Both the position numbers and the translations under genes were made by a program. Below, piece by piece: positions 25,111 through 36,721 of a DNA stretch of 64,000 nt. Source of the stretch: Zhengitettix transpicula (taxonomy: Eukaryota; Arthropoda; Insecta; Orthoptera; Tetrigidae); assembly GCA_037074705.1 (NCBI GenBank), contig CM073591.1:164514032-164578031 (forward strand). The letters run 5' to 3'. Each line of letters begins with the position of its first letter. Within the stretch, counting starts at the first letter, position 1. The notes under the pieces are model-generated. The model saw only the letters and a list, made by a program, of their open reading frames with translations, was not told where the DNA came from and made no database searches.

Positions 25111-26237
25111 CACTAACCTGTTAAACATATTTTTGTCTTCTTTGCTAGCAATACCAAATCATCTGAATATTTAATTGAACTAATTAATATCCCTCCTATT
25201 CAGAATTATCCAACTCTTTCCAAGGCTTGGGAAGGCGTGGGAAGGTTGAAAATTATGTGGGACAGTCTGGTCTCACCGTGAACAATATAGTTTTATTAAA
25301 AAGGAAGGTTAAAAACTTAGCCTAAGACCACTTCTTTAAAACAAATATTTTATCGCTGCACGGTAGTTGTCTTTGCCCAATTCCACAAAACGTGTGTCGC
25401 CTATCACTTAATAAATCTTTAAACAAACAAATGCGTGTTACATCTGTCTACAAGTTTGAACAAAACCGTTATAAGAATATTGACAACGAAATATTCCGTC
25501 ATTTAGTAGAAATTTACAATCCACGTATGGTATATAAGGTTTGAAATACGATTAGAAATAAATTTATTCATGTATCGATTTATTATTATTATGGTTTTTC
25601 TGTTATGATTATTTATGTTATAACTGTTTCTGATACTGATAATAATTGAAACATGAAAGAAGTGAGGCGCCGTACAGGTAAGGAAACTGCACCACTCTGA
25701 AGTAACGAGCGTCTCGTTTCCTGGGTCCAATAAGATTTCAACTGTTATCCCTCCTTAAAAATGTGATTATACCTTCCGTTACTATTAGAACTATTTGGGG
25801 ATATTAGAACTTAAATAATACTACGGATCAAGAAATACAGGAACGAATCATAGCTCAAACACTTACAGGTATTAGGCGTAGGACTATCAGTATATCCGAT
25901 AAAACCGGATTCATCATCATTCTCGTTCGTTTGAGGAAGCGTAGGATTTGTTTGGAAGTATATGTGTTTGTTCGTAGAATTTTATATTAAAAGTTTGGCG
26001 CTGAGAGTGTCTTTCTGGAAAATATTGGACGTTAAGTTTTGGGTTTACACATCCCCATTATATTTCCCTGTTTTTTCGTACTGATTTTGGTTTATAAAAT
26101 TTACTCGTAATTTAGATGCCAAACAGCGAAGATATCGTCTAATAATGTTATTTTTTAATTTAATGCAGAATTTCTGATGTGTAATTCTTCATATTTTTTT
26201 AGGAAATGTAAATAGAGTTTGATTAATAATAAGAGAG
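25111..26237. other. No gene seen; AT-rich DNA
   Basis: Nothing recognised between the LINE relic and the 26.2-kb foldback. Confidence 0.5.
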
Positions 26238-26368
26238 ATAGCCAAATACAGACAAAATAAATGATAATCAAGTATTAGGCTCTACTTAACACCCGAGGAA
26301 AGGGACAAGGGTCCCAGAAACGTCATGTGGTTATTATATTCTCTCTTATTTTGTCTGTATTTGGCTAT
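26238..26368. mobile_element. Foldback element, 131 bp, perfect 23-bp terminal inverted repeats
   Basis: Bases 26238-26260 (ATAGCCAAATACAGACAAAA...) are the exact reverse complement of 26346-26368. The outer flanks also match for about 7 of 9 bases. Inside the right half is the Penelope-type motif: CCCGAGGA, a perfect GGGAC/GTCCC hairpin, AGAAACGTCATGTGG. No reading frame is present, so it would be a non-autonomous derivative. The GGCTAT-ended arm recurs at 55.4-55.6 kb. Confidence 0.6.
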
Positions 26369-28241
26369 TTTTCTTATAACTAATTTTCAATCAGTTGTAA
26401 ATATTTTCATTTCAGAGTCGCAAAGCGTGGCAGTTAAGATATTTGCAGAAACAAAAGTATGAATAATTGATACAAAAGATATAATCATTAAATTAATATA
26501 AATTATGGGAAGACAAGAATCATAGGATTTCACATGTGAAATATATTTTACAAAAAATATTTTCTACGCTTGATTAAGTTTCTAGAGTGGTTCTAATAAA
26601 TTCGTACCTCTGTTCTGTAATAAAAGATATGGTCTGTAATAAAGAACATTAACGTTTTAGTAAATTTAATTTCTGGTCTTGCGAAATCGTATCTAATTTT
26701 AAGTCGTGGCTAATAAGAAACCAGACTAAGTTAACAAATGATATACTAAGAACAGTGTCCGTTATATATCGCAATATTGCTGTTTTTATTAAAAGGAATG
26801 CCACTGGACCCGTAGACTGTAAGTCCTCTCGGAATGTTTGTAATAAAAGTCTAAAAGAGTCGCCAAATGCCCCTTTTCATCTGTACGGAATCCTTTGATT
26901 AAAGAGCAGTGAATAGTTTGTGTAACTAGAGAATATTGTGAGGCATCGTTTTAACGGTCGTGTCTATATTCATCTTACCAACAGGTTTGGGTCGAGCCCA
27001 GACGAGGCAATTTCCTGCGGCGCAATCTCTACTAACTGTCTGCTAATTGACGCCTTTCTCTAGCAGCGCGCTTGCCTTTAATTACCCGCCCTCCCTGCCA
27101 CCCTTCCTGTTCTCTCAAGCCAATCACCTTCTTCATAAAGCTGCGGCTACACTCCACTTTCGAGAGCTACTCCTGTCGCCTACGTTAAACCTTCGTTTAA
27201 ACTAAAGTCGTATTTATTTCAGGCTTGATGCATATCATACACAAAATAACGTGACGAGTTTTGTGCAAGAAATTGCCTAAAGTTGTTAAAAGTTTCTGGA
27301 GCAAGTAACTAGTGTCATGTGACAGTGAAATTTGCTTGCTACGAATCAATGCATTATCAATTGCTTCAGCCTAATGAAAACACGAGTTCGTCTAACCACA
27401 CGAACCAGAGCCGAGGGAGTGATGCACAACCTGATGCTAACACGAATCGATCCTGAACAGCGTGGCAGCCGGAACAATAATCACAAAACCGCTGGGACAA
27501 TCAGGGTTGTGAAAATTCTATGTTCTGATTGAATCTCCCGATAAGTGATTGAACAACTGATTCGTGAAAATGTATCCATTATTTAGTTGGATAATTAGAA
27601 CCACATGGATCAAGCTGAATTACGAAGGACATATACGAATATTTACAGATGTGAATTAATTTGGTTATTCATAAGATGTAGAAAATACTCCAGGAAATTT
27701 CAGTATATGAAGGTATGAAAGTACCAAACGGAAAGTGACAATGTTGTTATACATTAATCACAATAAATTAAAAGATTAAAAATTAATTATTGTCTAAATT
27801 ACACTTCAAATTAGTTTAACTTGTAACATTTATAAGTAATTAGAACTACTGATAATTTTGGAAGTATCAAAATAAAATTTCTAAAAGCATTAAAACAATA
27901 TCTTGTTCTAGTAAATATCTAATCCGAAAAAAAAGGTTGTGACTTAAGTCATAAATTAATTGTTTTGTTTTGTGTAAGGATGTAAAAGAATTTGTTTGAA
28001 CTTTGGATTAATTTAGGTAGCTAACTGCTGCTCTCATGTTTAATTAATTTTGAAAATATCATTTCACCTACAAAATCGTGTTATTTCAAGTCAAATATTG
28101 CACTTTATTCTTAACACAGATTTCTTTTATTTTTCTTTAACATTTAATTATGTATTTATATTGATGTGGTAAAACTGTATGATATAATAATATTGGTCTG
28201 TCACTAGACGTCTTTATTAGTCTTTTCATTTCGAAAAAAAT
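26369..28241. other. No gene seen outside the 26.99-27.19 kb candidate element
   Basis: AT-rich. A 66-codon plus-strand frame at 27332 shows no domain. Confidence 0.5.
26990..27190. promoter_or_regulatory. Candidate regulatory element
   Basis: GC-rich patch with GCTAATTGACG, TTTAATTACCC and CCAATCACC sites in a local AT-rich background. No coding frame. Weak. Confidence 0.2.
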
Positions 28242-29299
28242 CGTTACATATTAGGAGCTTTCGCGACTATGGCTCCAAAATCATCTGTAATATTAAAGTA
28301 CTTTAAAAACATTTACAATATCAACACAAATCCAATCATACGAAAATCTTTAACTTGAAATACAGCTGCATGCTTTACCTTATCCTCATTCTGTCAGCGT
28401 TATAAAAGTATATATTAACGTTAAAACATATACCAGATTTCTAATAAAATAATTGTCATTATTTAAATCCAATTTTGCTTCAAAAATATTTAAACGTTAC
28501 GAATTTATATAGATTTAAATAAAGCATTATCATTCTTTAAACCATGTTATACTTAAAAAAAACTTGTTCTTTGCCCATTTTAGGTATGACGATAGTGCAA
28601 TCGTTATGGAACGTAATTCGTTGTATGGGCTACAGATCGATGTTATCTCAGGTGCTAAGTGAGATAGAGACACTATTTTGATAAGTTTTTATATATTGAA
28701 ACATTTGTATTTTATTTATAATTGCATTATTAATCTAAAGGCCAAAGCAAAATCGAACACCGCCTCATCCCTACATGCTAAAAAAATAATCATAAAATAG
28801 ATAATGAAAAAGTCAGGATCCTTCAATTCATACGGGATACACAAAAAAGGAAAATTATGGAAGGCAATTTATATTCATAGAAATTTATAAACGTATGAAT
28901 AGTACATAAGAAACTGGGGACAATATTATGCAAATATCGTACACACGTGTAAATAAAAAATACAAAAACCTTATCAAAAATAGTCTCAATATTAATTTCT
29001 CGTTATACGCGTAATATTAGTACACCTGAAATGTGCAAAGAACACTTTTTTTGAATAATGTGGTTTAAAGAATGAAAATGATTTATATATATGTATACAA
29101 TATTGTTATTAAAATACTGATATATGTTTGAGGGGAATACATGTTTTTTAACATTGACAAGACCAAGCATACAGCTGCGTATGAATTTAAAGATTTTCGT
29201 AGGTATCGGATTTGTTTTAATGTTGTAAATGTTTTTAAAATACTTTTATATTCCGATGATTATGGAACCATAGTTCCGAAAACTCCTAATGTGTAATGG
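28242..29299 (+). mobile_element. Penelope-like element with 137-bp inverted terminal repeats
   Basis: Two arms, 28242-28378 and 29163-29299, are inverted copies of each other, clearly similar along their whole length. The shared phrases CATTTACAA, CGAAAATCTTTAA and CAGCTG occur in the same order. Between them on the plus strand, 28748-28900 reads SNTASSLHAKK, then SYGIHKKGKLWKAIYIHRN. This resembles the end of a Penelope-type GIY-YIG domain (SLHA then W-AIYI-RN) with several stops. The right arm ends with CCGATGA, a GGAAC/GTTCC hairpin, then GAAA and CTCCTAATGTGTAA. Inverted or direct terminal repeats around a GIY-YIG reading frame are a hallmark of Penelope-like elements. The inverted repeat is directly seen; the family call is inference. 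Confidence 0.55.
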
Positions 29300-29724
29300 T
29301 TTTTGCACAAATAAAAAGAATGTGTTAAAGAAGTTCAGTGACAAGCCAGGATCAATTCTGTTTTAGAAGCGGCTGCTCAAGAAACGCCCTGACGCAATAA
29401 CCATATTTTGGATTGTAATGCTTACTTGCTAATAATCGGTTTTATAACTTCTCTGCTCGTGACATTTTAGTAGTGAAGAATCTATCAATTTTAATAATAT
29501 TTTTACATTTTAACGTGGTCGTATATTTCCCATACCATAGAAAGAATTTAATCAAACATATAATTTAACGAATTATATGTAGAAGATGAATAAAAAACGC
29601 TATTTTTAGGACAGCAAAAAGTGATATGATTTTTTAAAATTTCTTAATTATCTTAAGACAAGTAAATATAATGTATGCAAGTGGATACTGATGTGTGTGT
29701 TCTCATCTGCCAAATAAACTATCT

Positions 29725-29963
29725 AACTAACTAACTCCTTGGCTCGACAGCCCATGAAGGGCCTTGGCCTACCGAGACGGCTGCCAGTCTTACGTGACAC
29801 ATTCTGGATTTAGGAGTGACACCTGGTCAGAGTGTCGATTCTCCCACAGCCTTAACCCCAGTTTTCTTGACCAGGACGAAAACAAACATCCATGCCCATG
29901 CCGGGATTCGGGACCTCTGTGATGCGAGGCAATAACACTGGCCACTACACCACAGCAGGCCGG
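29725..29963 (-). mobile_element. tRNA-derived SINE with target-site duplication
   Basis: Read on the minus strand it starts GCCGGCCTGCTGTGGTGTAG. It holds a pol III A-box (TGGTGTAGTGG) and, about 30 bases on, a B-box-like GTCCCGAATCC, then a tRNA-unrelated body and a 3' tail of TTAG repeats. The flanks CAAATAAACTATCT (29711-29724) and CAAATAATCTATCA (29964-29977) match at 12 of 14 bases and look like a target-site duplication, so both ends are defined. SINEs of this type are copied by a LINE in trans. Confidence 0.75.
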
Positions 29964-30149
29964 CAAATAATCTATCATCAACTATGAATTAAAGCAACAT
30001 GGTCAAGCATATTCGCACCAAAGTTCTAGCGTCCCGTCAACAACAATGCTATCCTTCTAAGGACAATTATTTCAATCGTCGATAGGTAACTATCATTTAC
30101 AACGTTCTGCGTGATATTAGTATTTAAAATCAAGTCTCATTGCAATATA

Positions 30150-30645
30150 GGTAAAGCCTGTGGAAGCTGTTCTCAGCTCTAGTAGGCGGAACCTTTTTTT
30201 GGAGAAACGGAAGGGGCTGCCTTTGTGGTTGTCTTCTTCTCTATCGGGTTTTTGAATTAAGGAACATCGGCCGTTCTGAGAGGTGTATGTTCCGCGATCG
30301 TAGACCTTAGTCATACGGTAAGAGTTGTTCATTATTCCTATTGGAACAGTCGGCCAACTGCCTCCTAAACTGGTCGAGACACGGAAAAGGGAATGCAACG
30401 AATCTACAGAAAGCCTCTCCCGCCATCGGAAGGGCGTGGAACAAGTACCAAGTGCCCGACATACATGATGCAGTTTTTCTAGGGTATTCCTTGCATCACT
30501 TTTAGGTGAATGCCAGGTAGGATAGTTAAACAATAGCTCGGGGGCCCTAGTTAACCCTTGGCAACCTTGCATCTCCCCTTTCAAATCCTTCCTATGCAAT
30601 TAAAGGGTAGTTGCGACCACGTGAATTACCCTCATATAGCCTGTC
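30150..30645 (-). repeat. Dispersed repeat family, copy 3 (long)
   Basis: One of the longest copies, covering nearly all blocks: the 5' block (30530-30645), the CACGCCCTTCCGATGGCGGG block (30417-30440), GGAGGCAGTTGGCCGACTG, CCAATAGGAATAATGAACAA and the 3' block near 30160-30290. A 160-residue minus-strand frame (30117-30599) simply reads through the repeat; it has no recognisable domain and the other copies do not keep it open. Confidence 0.65.
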
Positions 30646-30714
30646 AACCTCAAAAAAACATAATCGCAATATTTTATTCATATTATGCAAGTTACGTGTC
30701 ATATAAGTAAAGAC

Positions 30715-30895
30715 ACACCTGTTGAGCTGGTCTCAGAGACTGGCTCTCGGAGGTGGAACCATACAAGAAATTTGGAGGAGGCTACTCGCAGGAATCCCTT
30801 CATCACTCTATGGGTTTGAGTTGATGTTCCCATAAGACGAGACACTTAGGTTCGTTTTGAGAGGTGCATTCTGCGGAATACGTGTATGGGGATAG
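30715..30895 (-). repeat. Dispersed repeat family, 3' part, copy 4
   Basis: Has CACCTGTTGAGCTGGTCTCA and GGAGGTGGAACC, paralleling the 3' block at 30155-30190, and CGTTTTGAGAGGTGCATTCTG, which parallels GTTCTGAGAGGTGTATGTTC at 30273-30292. Confidence 0.45.
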
Positions 30896-31294
30896 GATGA
30901 TAGGAACAGAATTTGCTGCTACGTCACAGTCTACCACGCCAATGGTGTATAATATATAATTTTTATGCTCTATATAATTTCTTCATTACTACGTAACAAC
31001 GAAAGAAATGTTCATTGCAAGCATAAAATATCAAGTACGAAATGGATCACTACAAAAATTCAATTCTTAGCCATTAATGCAATTATAGACATAAAATAGA
31101 GCAACGAAGTGATCCAGTTTTTCAAGGCTGCTTGTTATATTTCATTTACTCCAGAGCACTTACTTTCTTTTATTCCGATTAATTTCGGTTATATGGTGAT
31201 TAACTGGCAGCAACTCAATTGCAAGTGACGGTATTGCACAACAGACGTGTACTTAAGAAACGTTGTATGAGCAGAATTTCAATTACTACGGAGA

Positions 31295-31480
31295 CAATCA
31301 AGCTCTGCGCTCCGGAGTAGGTTTAAATGTACTCTGCAACCTGCTTTTGCCTGAGGAGCGTCTTTATGGCGTCCATTACGAAAAGTTTAACCTCGGCAAG
31401 CGCAGAGCACTAATTTAATTGTTAGACCATTGGGCTATAAACACGCGCTACTCGCGCACAACAAACAACAATGCAGCTTC
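31295..31480. promoter_or_regulatory. Candidate regulatory element bounded by a 10-bp inverted repeat
   Basis: GCTCTGCGCT (31302-31311) is the exact reverse complement of AGCGCAGAGC (31399-31408), 87 bases apart, enclosing a GC-rich stretch with GCGTCCATTACG; CACTAATTTAATTG follows. Function unknown. Confidence 0.2.
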
Positions 31481-31689
31481 CTTCACAGGTATAGCAAAAT
31501 TAACAACAGGTAACATGCTTCAGGAGGTACGGAGTTTGCTCAGACGAAAAGAGGGTTGCAGATTATAAAAAAGAAAACTAATTAAGGCAATCTTCTTCTG
31601 ATTAAAACAGTATCTGCTACCTGAGCCTCCGCGCAGCGCCCCAGAAATATTTTCATAAATTGCTTTGCATATTTTTGCATTTTACATTT

Positions 31690-31872
31690 AATTACTTTTT
31701 TCTGCGTCTAAAAGAATGTGCTGGAGTGGCTCGCTTATTGTGTAATGCTAATAGAACTCCATTGAAGGAAGTATCTCTGGCTTGTTTAAAAACAGCCGCA
31801 GAAGCTGGGTCAGATGCTAGAGATGATCGCGTAATTGCTGGAATCCTGTCAGCGCAAGAGGGCATAAATTAG
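31690..31872 (+). CDS. Unrecognised short reading frame, coding-like
   Basis: The frame reads RLKECAGVARLLCNANRT, PLKEVSLACLKTAAEAG, SDARDDRVIAGILSAQEGIN, then a stop. It is GC-richer than its flanks, with a balanced helical composition unlike random AT-rich translation. A pyrimidine-rich stretch followed by AAAAG lies just before, so a terminal exon is possible. I do not recognise the family. It is on the strand opposite the K2P gene. May be chance. Confidence 0.2.
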   Translation, partial: NYFFLRLKECAGVARLLCNANRTPLKEVSLACLKTAAEAGSDARDDRVIAGILSAQEGIN

Positions 31873-33026
31873 TAATTATACGGTACGTAAGCAGGTGGCT
31901 TTCTGAGAACGGGCCAATTAATACAGATGTAATTTGCCGGCTACACCCAGGCTTACGCCTGAGACGTTCAGCAAAGGATCTTTGTTGAAAAGTATGTCTA
32001 TTATTTACTCATAACGACAATATGTGTAAATGAATATCAGAAAGTGCTTGAACTTGAATAAGACCTTTATTCGGACACAATTTGTTCTCATAGAAAAATT
32101 AACCAAAATCAACCGTTGTTTTATATAATTATGTTGGGACCGGAAAACAGATGTATTGTAGTTGATAAAATATTAAAAAATTCTGGATATTACAGAATAA
32201 GGAATACAAGAGAAATCTATGAAGATGTAGAAAGTCGATCTGCTTCTGAGCAATGGAATATATTTTACTTTCATTAACGAAGAGTTCATAAAAACTCTGA
32301 TAACTCGTAGATATTCCGAATTATACCTTGAATCTACAATACAACTTCCGGAAAAATCAATCAATTCTAAACCCATGTACCAGATTTTTAAACTATTTAA
32401 TATTTCCTTACATTTTTTCTGCAACCGTAGTTGTGATTAAAAAACATTTTTTTAGGGCTATAATGACGAATATATGGTTTTTAAGACATATATTCGCATT
32501 GCAAGCACATGTTTGTGTGTCGACCAATATAATTTATTCCTCAGCAAGCTTGTGAATTGAGCTATTTCTGCTATGCAAGTATTTCAGCAACGAAAAAAAT
32601 AACATTTCGAAAGCCTTATATGCTTATTTCCTCAGTTGAAAATTTCTTTGCTAAATTATATTAACAATTTATTTTTAAGTTTTGGTGATGCAGCAAAAGA
32701 TAAAAGCTAATCCACTCTGAATTTTTAAAATTTTTTAATGCCAAATCATAAGTTTCTCCTAATTTTATTCTCATACTCAAATGATAAGAAAACAAATTTG
32801 GAAATTACTATATATTAAATTTAGATTTTTATGTTTCCATTCTATATGTTTAATTCACTATTTGATTAAATTATTTTATTATCGTTGATCGTAGAAATAA
32901 CAATAATTATTGGAGCTTTGAAAATTTATTTCGGCAGAAGCTTTCGGCTACAACATACTCAACATTATTAACTGAAATATAAAATTAAACATTATTCTAA
33001 TTATTAGAATATATATTGAAATATGA

Positions 33027-33290
33027 TTGTTGCGAGGTACGGTCGGGCGCCCTTGGCGAGGGTGACTGCAGTGGTTGTGTTTATGCTGGTGCCGGAAATG
33101 CGATGTTATTTTAGGCCGGCCAAGGGGAGAATCGTAAGGGTCAGTTCCAGGCTGGACTCAACCACGGATGGACGTGCTACCACGCCCTGAAGTTGACTTG
33201 TGTCTCATGTTCGATTAAATAAAATTATGAAAGATTAAAAAGTTGTTTTGGTGGTTTTATCCCAAAAATTACCTGGCGCCCAAACATGAA
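33027..33290 (+). mobile_element. LTR end plus primer-binding-site-like sequence
   Basis: A GC-rich stretch (33035-33200) followed by a polyadenylation-type AAATAAA, then TTTTATCCCAAAAATTAC and TGGCGCCCAA (33274-33283). TGGCGCCCAA is the usual start of a primer-binding site for tRNA-Lys in LTR retroelements, and it directly follows the expected LTR end. The internal region is lost; a TA microsatellite follows after 50 bases. Confidence 0.45.
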
Positions 33291-33329
33291 TAATCAACGA
33301 AAAATCGAAAGGAGGGTAGCGGAGCGGCT

Positions 33330-33331
<2 letters not shown>

Positions 33332-33374
<43 letters not shown>
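33332..33374. repeat. (TA)n microsatellite
   Basis: Uninterrupted TA run directly at the left edge of solo LTR copy A; the run resumes at 34446-34480 on its right. Confidence 0.95.
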
Positions 33375-33377
<3 letters not shown>

Positions 33378-34442
33378 AATAATCACCTTGATAGGGTTTA
33401 AATTAAATGAATCAATTAACAAAAAAATTAATTAAAATTTGAATATTAGCCACATGTTGAAGACGTCGAATATATAATAATTAAAAAGGTCGTCTTTAAA
33501 TCATAGGAATAATTAACAACATTTACTAAGCTTTAAAATAAATTTATTATTGTTGATAAATTTACAATGTACAAGACCTATTTTTCACGACGAATTTCAT
33601 CCAGTTAAAACAAATACCTTAATTTTCATTTATTAATTCGTGGCATTTTTGAACATACAGTTCTTATATCATTACAATCAAATTCGTCGAATCTCTTGTC
33701 TCAGGTCCATAACTGGGTTTGATAATTAGAACAAAATCAATGTATAAACTGACAATTAACAATTCAAAATATAAAAGGTTAACTTAAAACAATATGAAAA
33801 TAAGTGAAAAGAAAGCTGAACGAAATCAGACTATACCCTTTTAATTATCGTTTACAAAATTTGTATAAAAGTATTGTTACTCACGAAACGTCTGTCTGGT
33901 ACCAGATCTCTCTCTTGTATCTTTAAAACTACCACACTAAAAAGCCATTTCACTCTTCATTGGAAATTTTTATACACACGATTAAAGTCCTCGTCCTCTG
34001 CTATCTGGAACCTCGGATGAGCCTCTCCCTTTGGTCTGCTAGTAGATGCCGGTCCCCTCTATGCGATAATTGTTCAATCAGCGTGAAGCAACCATTTGCT
34101 TCACCGTGTGAAATTTATTAAATAAATCTCTCCGTAAAATATTTGCTTGCTTTCATGTAGAAATACAGGATCTCGCCATAAGTACTTTATAACTGCAAAC
34201 TTTACTGTTTGTTACTTTTACTAGGTGAACTGCAAAGTCGACTTTTAACTGTTTCATATCTCGTACGCCACCATTCATAGCCGATTACAGACTGGCGTTC
34301 TCCAAGCGCATACTGAGTTTTCTCCGCGCGGTCTCCATTGTTGAACAAAGGAAAAACCCGCGTTCATTGTCGCCTTTACGCATTCGTACCGCTAACAATT
34401 TAATTATATTAAAAACATTTAATGGCCTGTTTAATTGGAATT

Positions 34443-34445
<3 letters not shown>
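33375..34445 (-). mobile_element. Solo LTR, Ty3/gypsy-like, inside a TA microsatellite (copy A)
   Basis: On the minus strand it begins TGTAATTCC and ends GATTATTACA, so the ends are TG...CA with a short inverted TGTAAT/ATTACA. Both sides are uninterrupted (TA)n, which hides the target duplication but shows a clean insertion. A TATA-like TGTGTATAAAAA lies mid-element. A block TCTGGTACCAGACAGACG, then GTGAGTAAC, is shared with copy B at 42.2 kb. No internal coding region is present. The LTR is 1071 bases. Confidence 0.6.

Positions 34446-34481
<36 letters not shown>
34446..34481. repeat. (TA)n microsatellite
   Basis: Continuation of the TA run interrupted by solo LTR copy A. Confidence 0.95.
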
Positions 34482-34484
<3 letters not shown>

Positions 34485-36039
34485 TAATCAAGTACTGAAA
34501 CATACCAGTATGTGTAATCATGTTCACGTTTCAACATGTGAAACAATCGTCCTTTTTATTAAAAAATGAAGAATCTTAATTTGGCACAATTTTATCCCCA
34601 CGTCTTCATTTATTTCTAAATACTTTAATTCAATCTTAAAAAGCCCAAAAAATATTAGAAATTGTTTTAAAACACTCTAGTTCGCTACTTGCAGGTATAA
34701 AGCATCAACCTTTCATTTCTCATGTACTGACAAATCCAATTTAGCGTACTATTCCAGATCCAGTGATCTGTATTCCTTATTTCGGTAATAGCTAGAAACT
34801 TATTTCTATTTATCTTCTTATATCCACAATTAATATGGTTTTTGTCTCAACTAATAAAACAACAGATGATATTTTTTAAATTTTCTATGGAAAGAAATTG
34901 TATGGAAATAAAATTATTCAACTGTACTCATTTTTCTCCCATTTTCGAAGCCTGCGCACACATGTGTTCAACAAGAGTACAAAATTAATAAGCAGTAAGC
35001 ATATTTTAATCCGTAAATAGCCAAAAATAATGTGCATCTGACATTTAATACATCAAAGTGAAAACATTATTTCAACTCGATGTGCTTATTCTCTCAATGA
35101 CGTAGATAAAATGCTGCTAATTAATATTAGTAAACAAAATCTGCGCCTTAAACGTTAATAATATATATCCCACGAAAATAATTAACATAAAATAAAAATT
35201 AATACCAGATATTAGTTTCCAGGCAGATAAGAAATAATTACACTGAAAATAAATTAAACATAGCTATTTCTTTGCTTTTTTCTTTAACGGTATTTGAACA
35301 TACAATTATCATTTTCTGTGTAATTGTTTATCTTATTAAATTTTTGAAAACTATGATCGCATTAATTTTTATTAAATTAATCAGAGGTTTAATGCATATG
35401 AATTAACATGTAAAACAAATAAGGATTTTCTCAGTTTTTAACTTAAGATATTGAAAAGAGCTATGCAATTTAATATATTGCAGAAAAAATAATATTTTAA
35501 GGAGTGCATGCGTAGCTGTGGAAAGCAGAGATTCATTTGAATTGTAAATAACTTTTCCTTGTGACAGCCACTCAAGTGCCATCGGCATCAGTGCTTGTAC
35601 TTCGTGAAATAATACGTTTTTCAGTTATTCCTCTACCGAGTTTACATTTCATCTAGAGAAGCCCGTGACGATATTTTTCGTGTTTGTTAGCAGCTGTAAA
35701 AATTCAGTCAACATGTACCCCTGGGCTGCTCACTTTAAAACTGCAGCGCCATCAAGTTAGCAGGCAACTCTCTCATAAAAGAGAGTGCATCATTAAAAAG
35801 TGCAGACATAACTATCTATTGGACTCTTCAAGCGCTCAAGTAGGCAGGAGGAAGTAGTCACTAATGGAATGCTTGTTTCGTGTGTAATGGGTACTAAATG
35901 TTGCATCCCAGGACGGATCTAGTTTTGGAAAGAAATGTGGAGTGAAGCAAACGAAGAAACGTGTATATTAGTTATATTTTTTACGTGGGTAAATAATAAT
36001 AAGTTATGATACGATTGTTTGATAACAATTTATATATAT
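34482..36039. other. No gene seen; AT-rich DNA
   Basis: Contains a small hairpin CTCTC-TAAAAGAGAG near 35768-35787. Nothing else recognised. Confidence 0.5.
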
Positions 36040-36720
36040 ATTGTAATAATTAGACTATATTACTATGTATAAAAAAACTTTATTACACATTTATAAAAAT
36101 ACATTAAAAATATTATTGGGCGCCAGCAGATATACATATAGTCTGCAAAATAAAATCATCATTAGCTCCGGCTTGGTTATAAAATCCTCCTTCTCTACAG
36201 GTATAATGTGGGCGGCTCGGTAGCTATTCAAGAACAGAGCCTATTTCCGCACTGTGTAAAAAAATTCAACTTTTGAAGGCACTTTACAGAAATGGTGATC
36301 CTTACTTTAACTTGTGGCGTCAGCCGACTTGCAGTGGATCACTGGTCTTATAGTAAGCAGCACACGATCTCCTTCTTCGGCCTCCCCGCGAAGGACGTCT
36401 CTCCAAAAACTTTTGTTGGCTAACGCTCGCCAAATTTTCCACCCTCTCGCCTCTCTAACTCCACTTTCAGTCCTCTATCTGTCGGTCTGCCTGCGTTTGT
36501 CCACTTTCACCCGGGGTCGGAGTATATATTCGTACTCCTCCTCCCCCCAAACGATGCAAAAAAAGGGACGCGTACCCGCGGCTTCTTAGAGCCTCTCGGA
36601 CGCACACGTGCACGTTTAATTTATTCCTTCTCAGGCCCGCGGACACAACGGCGGCCACTTACCGATGTTATTCACTATATATATATATATATATTCATAT
36701 ACATATATATATATATATAT
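36040..36720 (-). mobile_element. Possible LTR and leader in minus orientation
   Basis: Between two TA microsatellites lies a GC-rich segment (36170-36660). On the minus strand it contains TATA-like GTATATA and ACTATAAGACC and ends at TGGCGCCCAATAAT (36125 downwards), again a tRNA-Lys-type primer-binding site. The left edge TTGTAATAATTAGA resembles the ends of copies A and B. No retroviral protein domain is visible. Tentative. Confidence 0.3.
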
Positions 36721-36721
36721 T
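36675..36721. repeat. (TA)n microsatellite, interrupted
   Basis: Two TA runs separated by TTCATATAC, at the right edge of the 36-kb LTR-like segment. Confidence 0.9.

Larger units (their letters stand above)
30896..33026. other. No firm gene
   Basis: AT-rich DNA with the candidate element (31295-31480) and the short unrecognised frame (31690-31872) listed separately. A GC-richer tail at 31890-31980 has no recognised content. Confidence 0.45.

Noticed and set aside
30117..30599. 160-codon minus-strand open frame
   Set aside because: It lies wholly in the dispersed repeat; the same blocks at 37 and 44 kb do not keep the frame open, so it is not a conserved protein.
36314..36658. Open frames on both strands in a GC-rich stretch as exons
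   Set aside because: The segment has LTR-like promoter and primer-site features and no protein domain.
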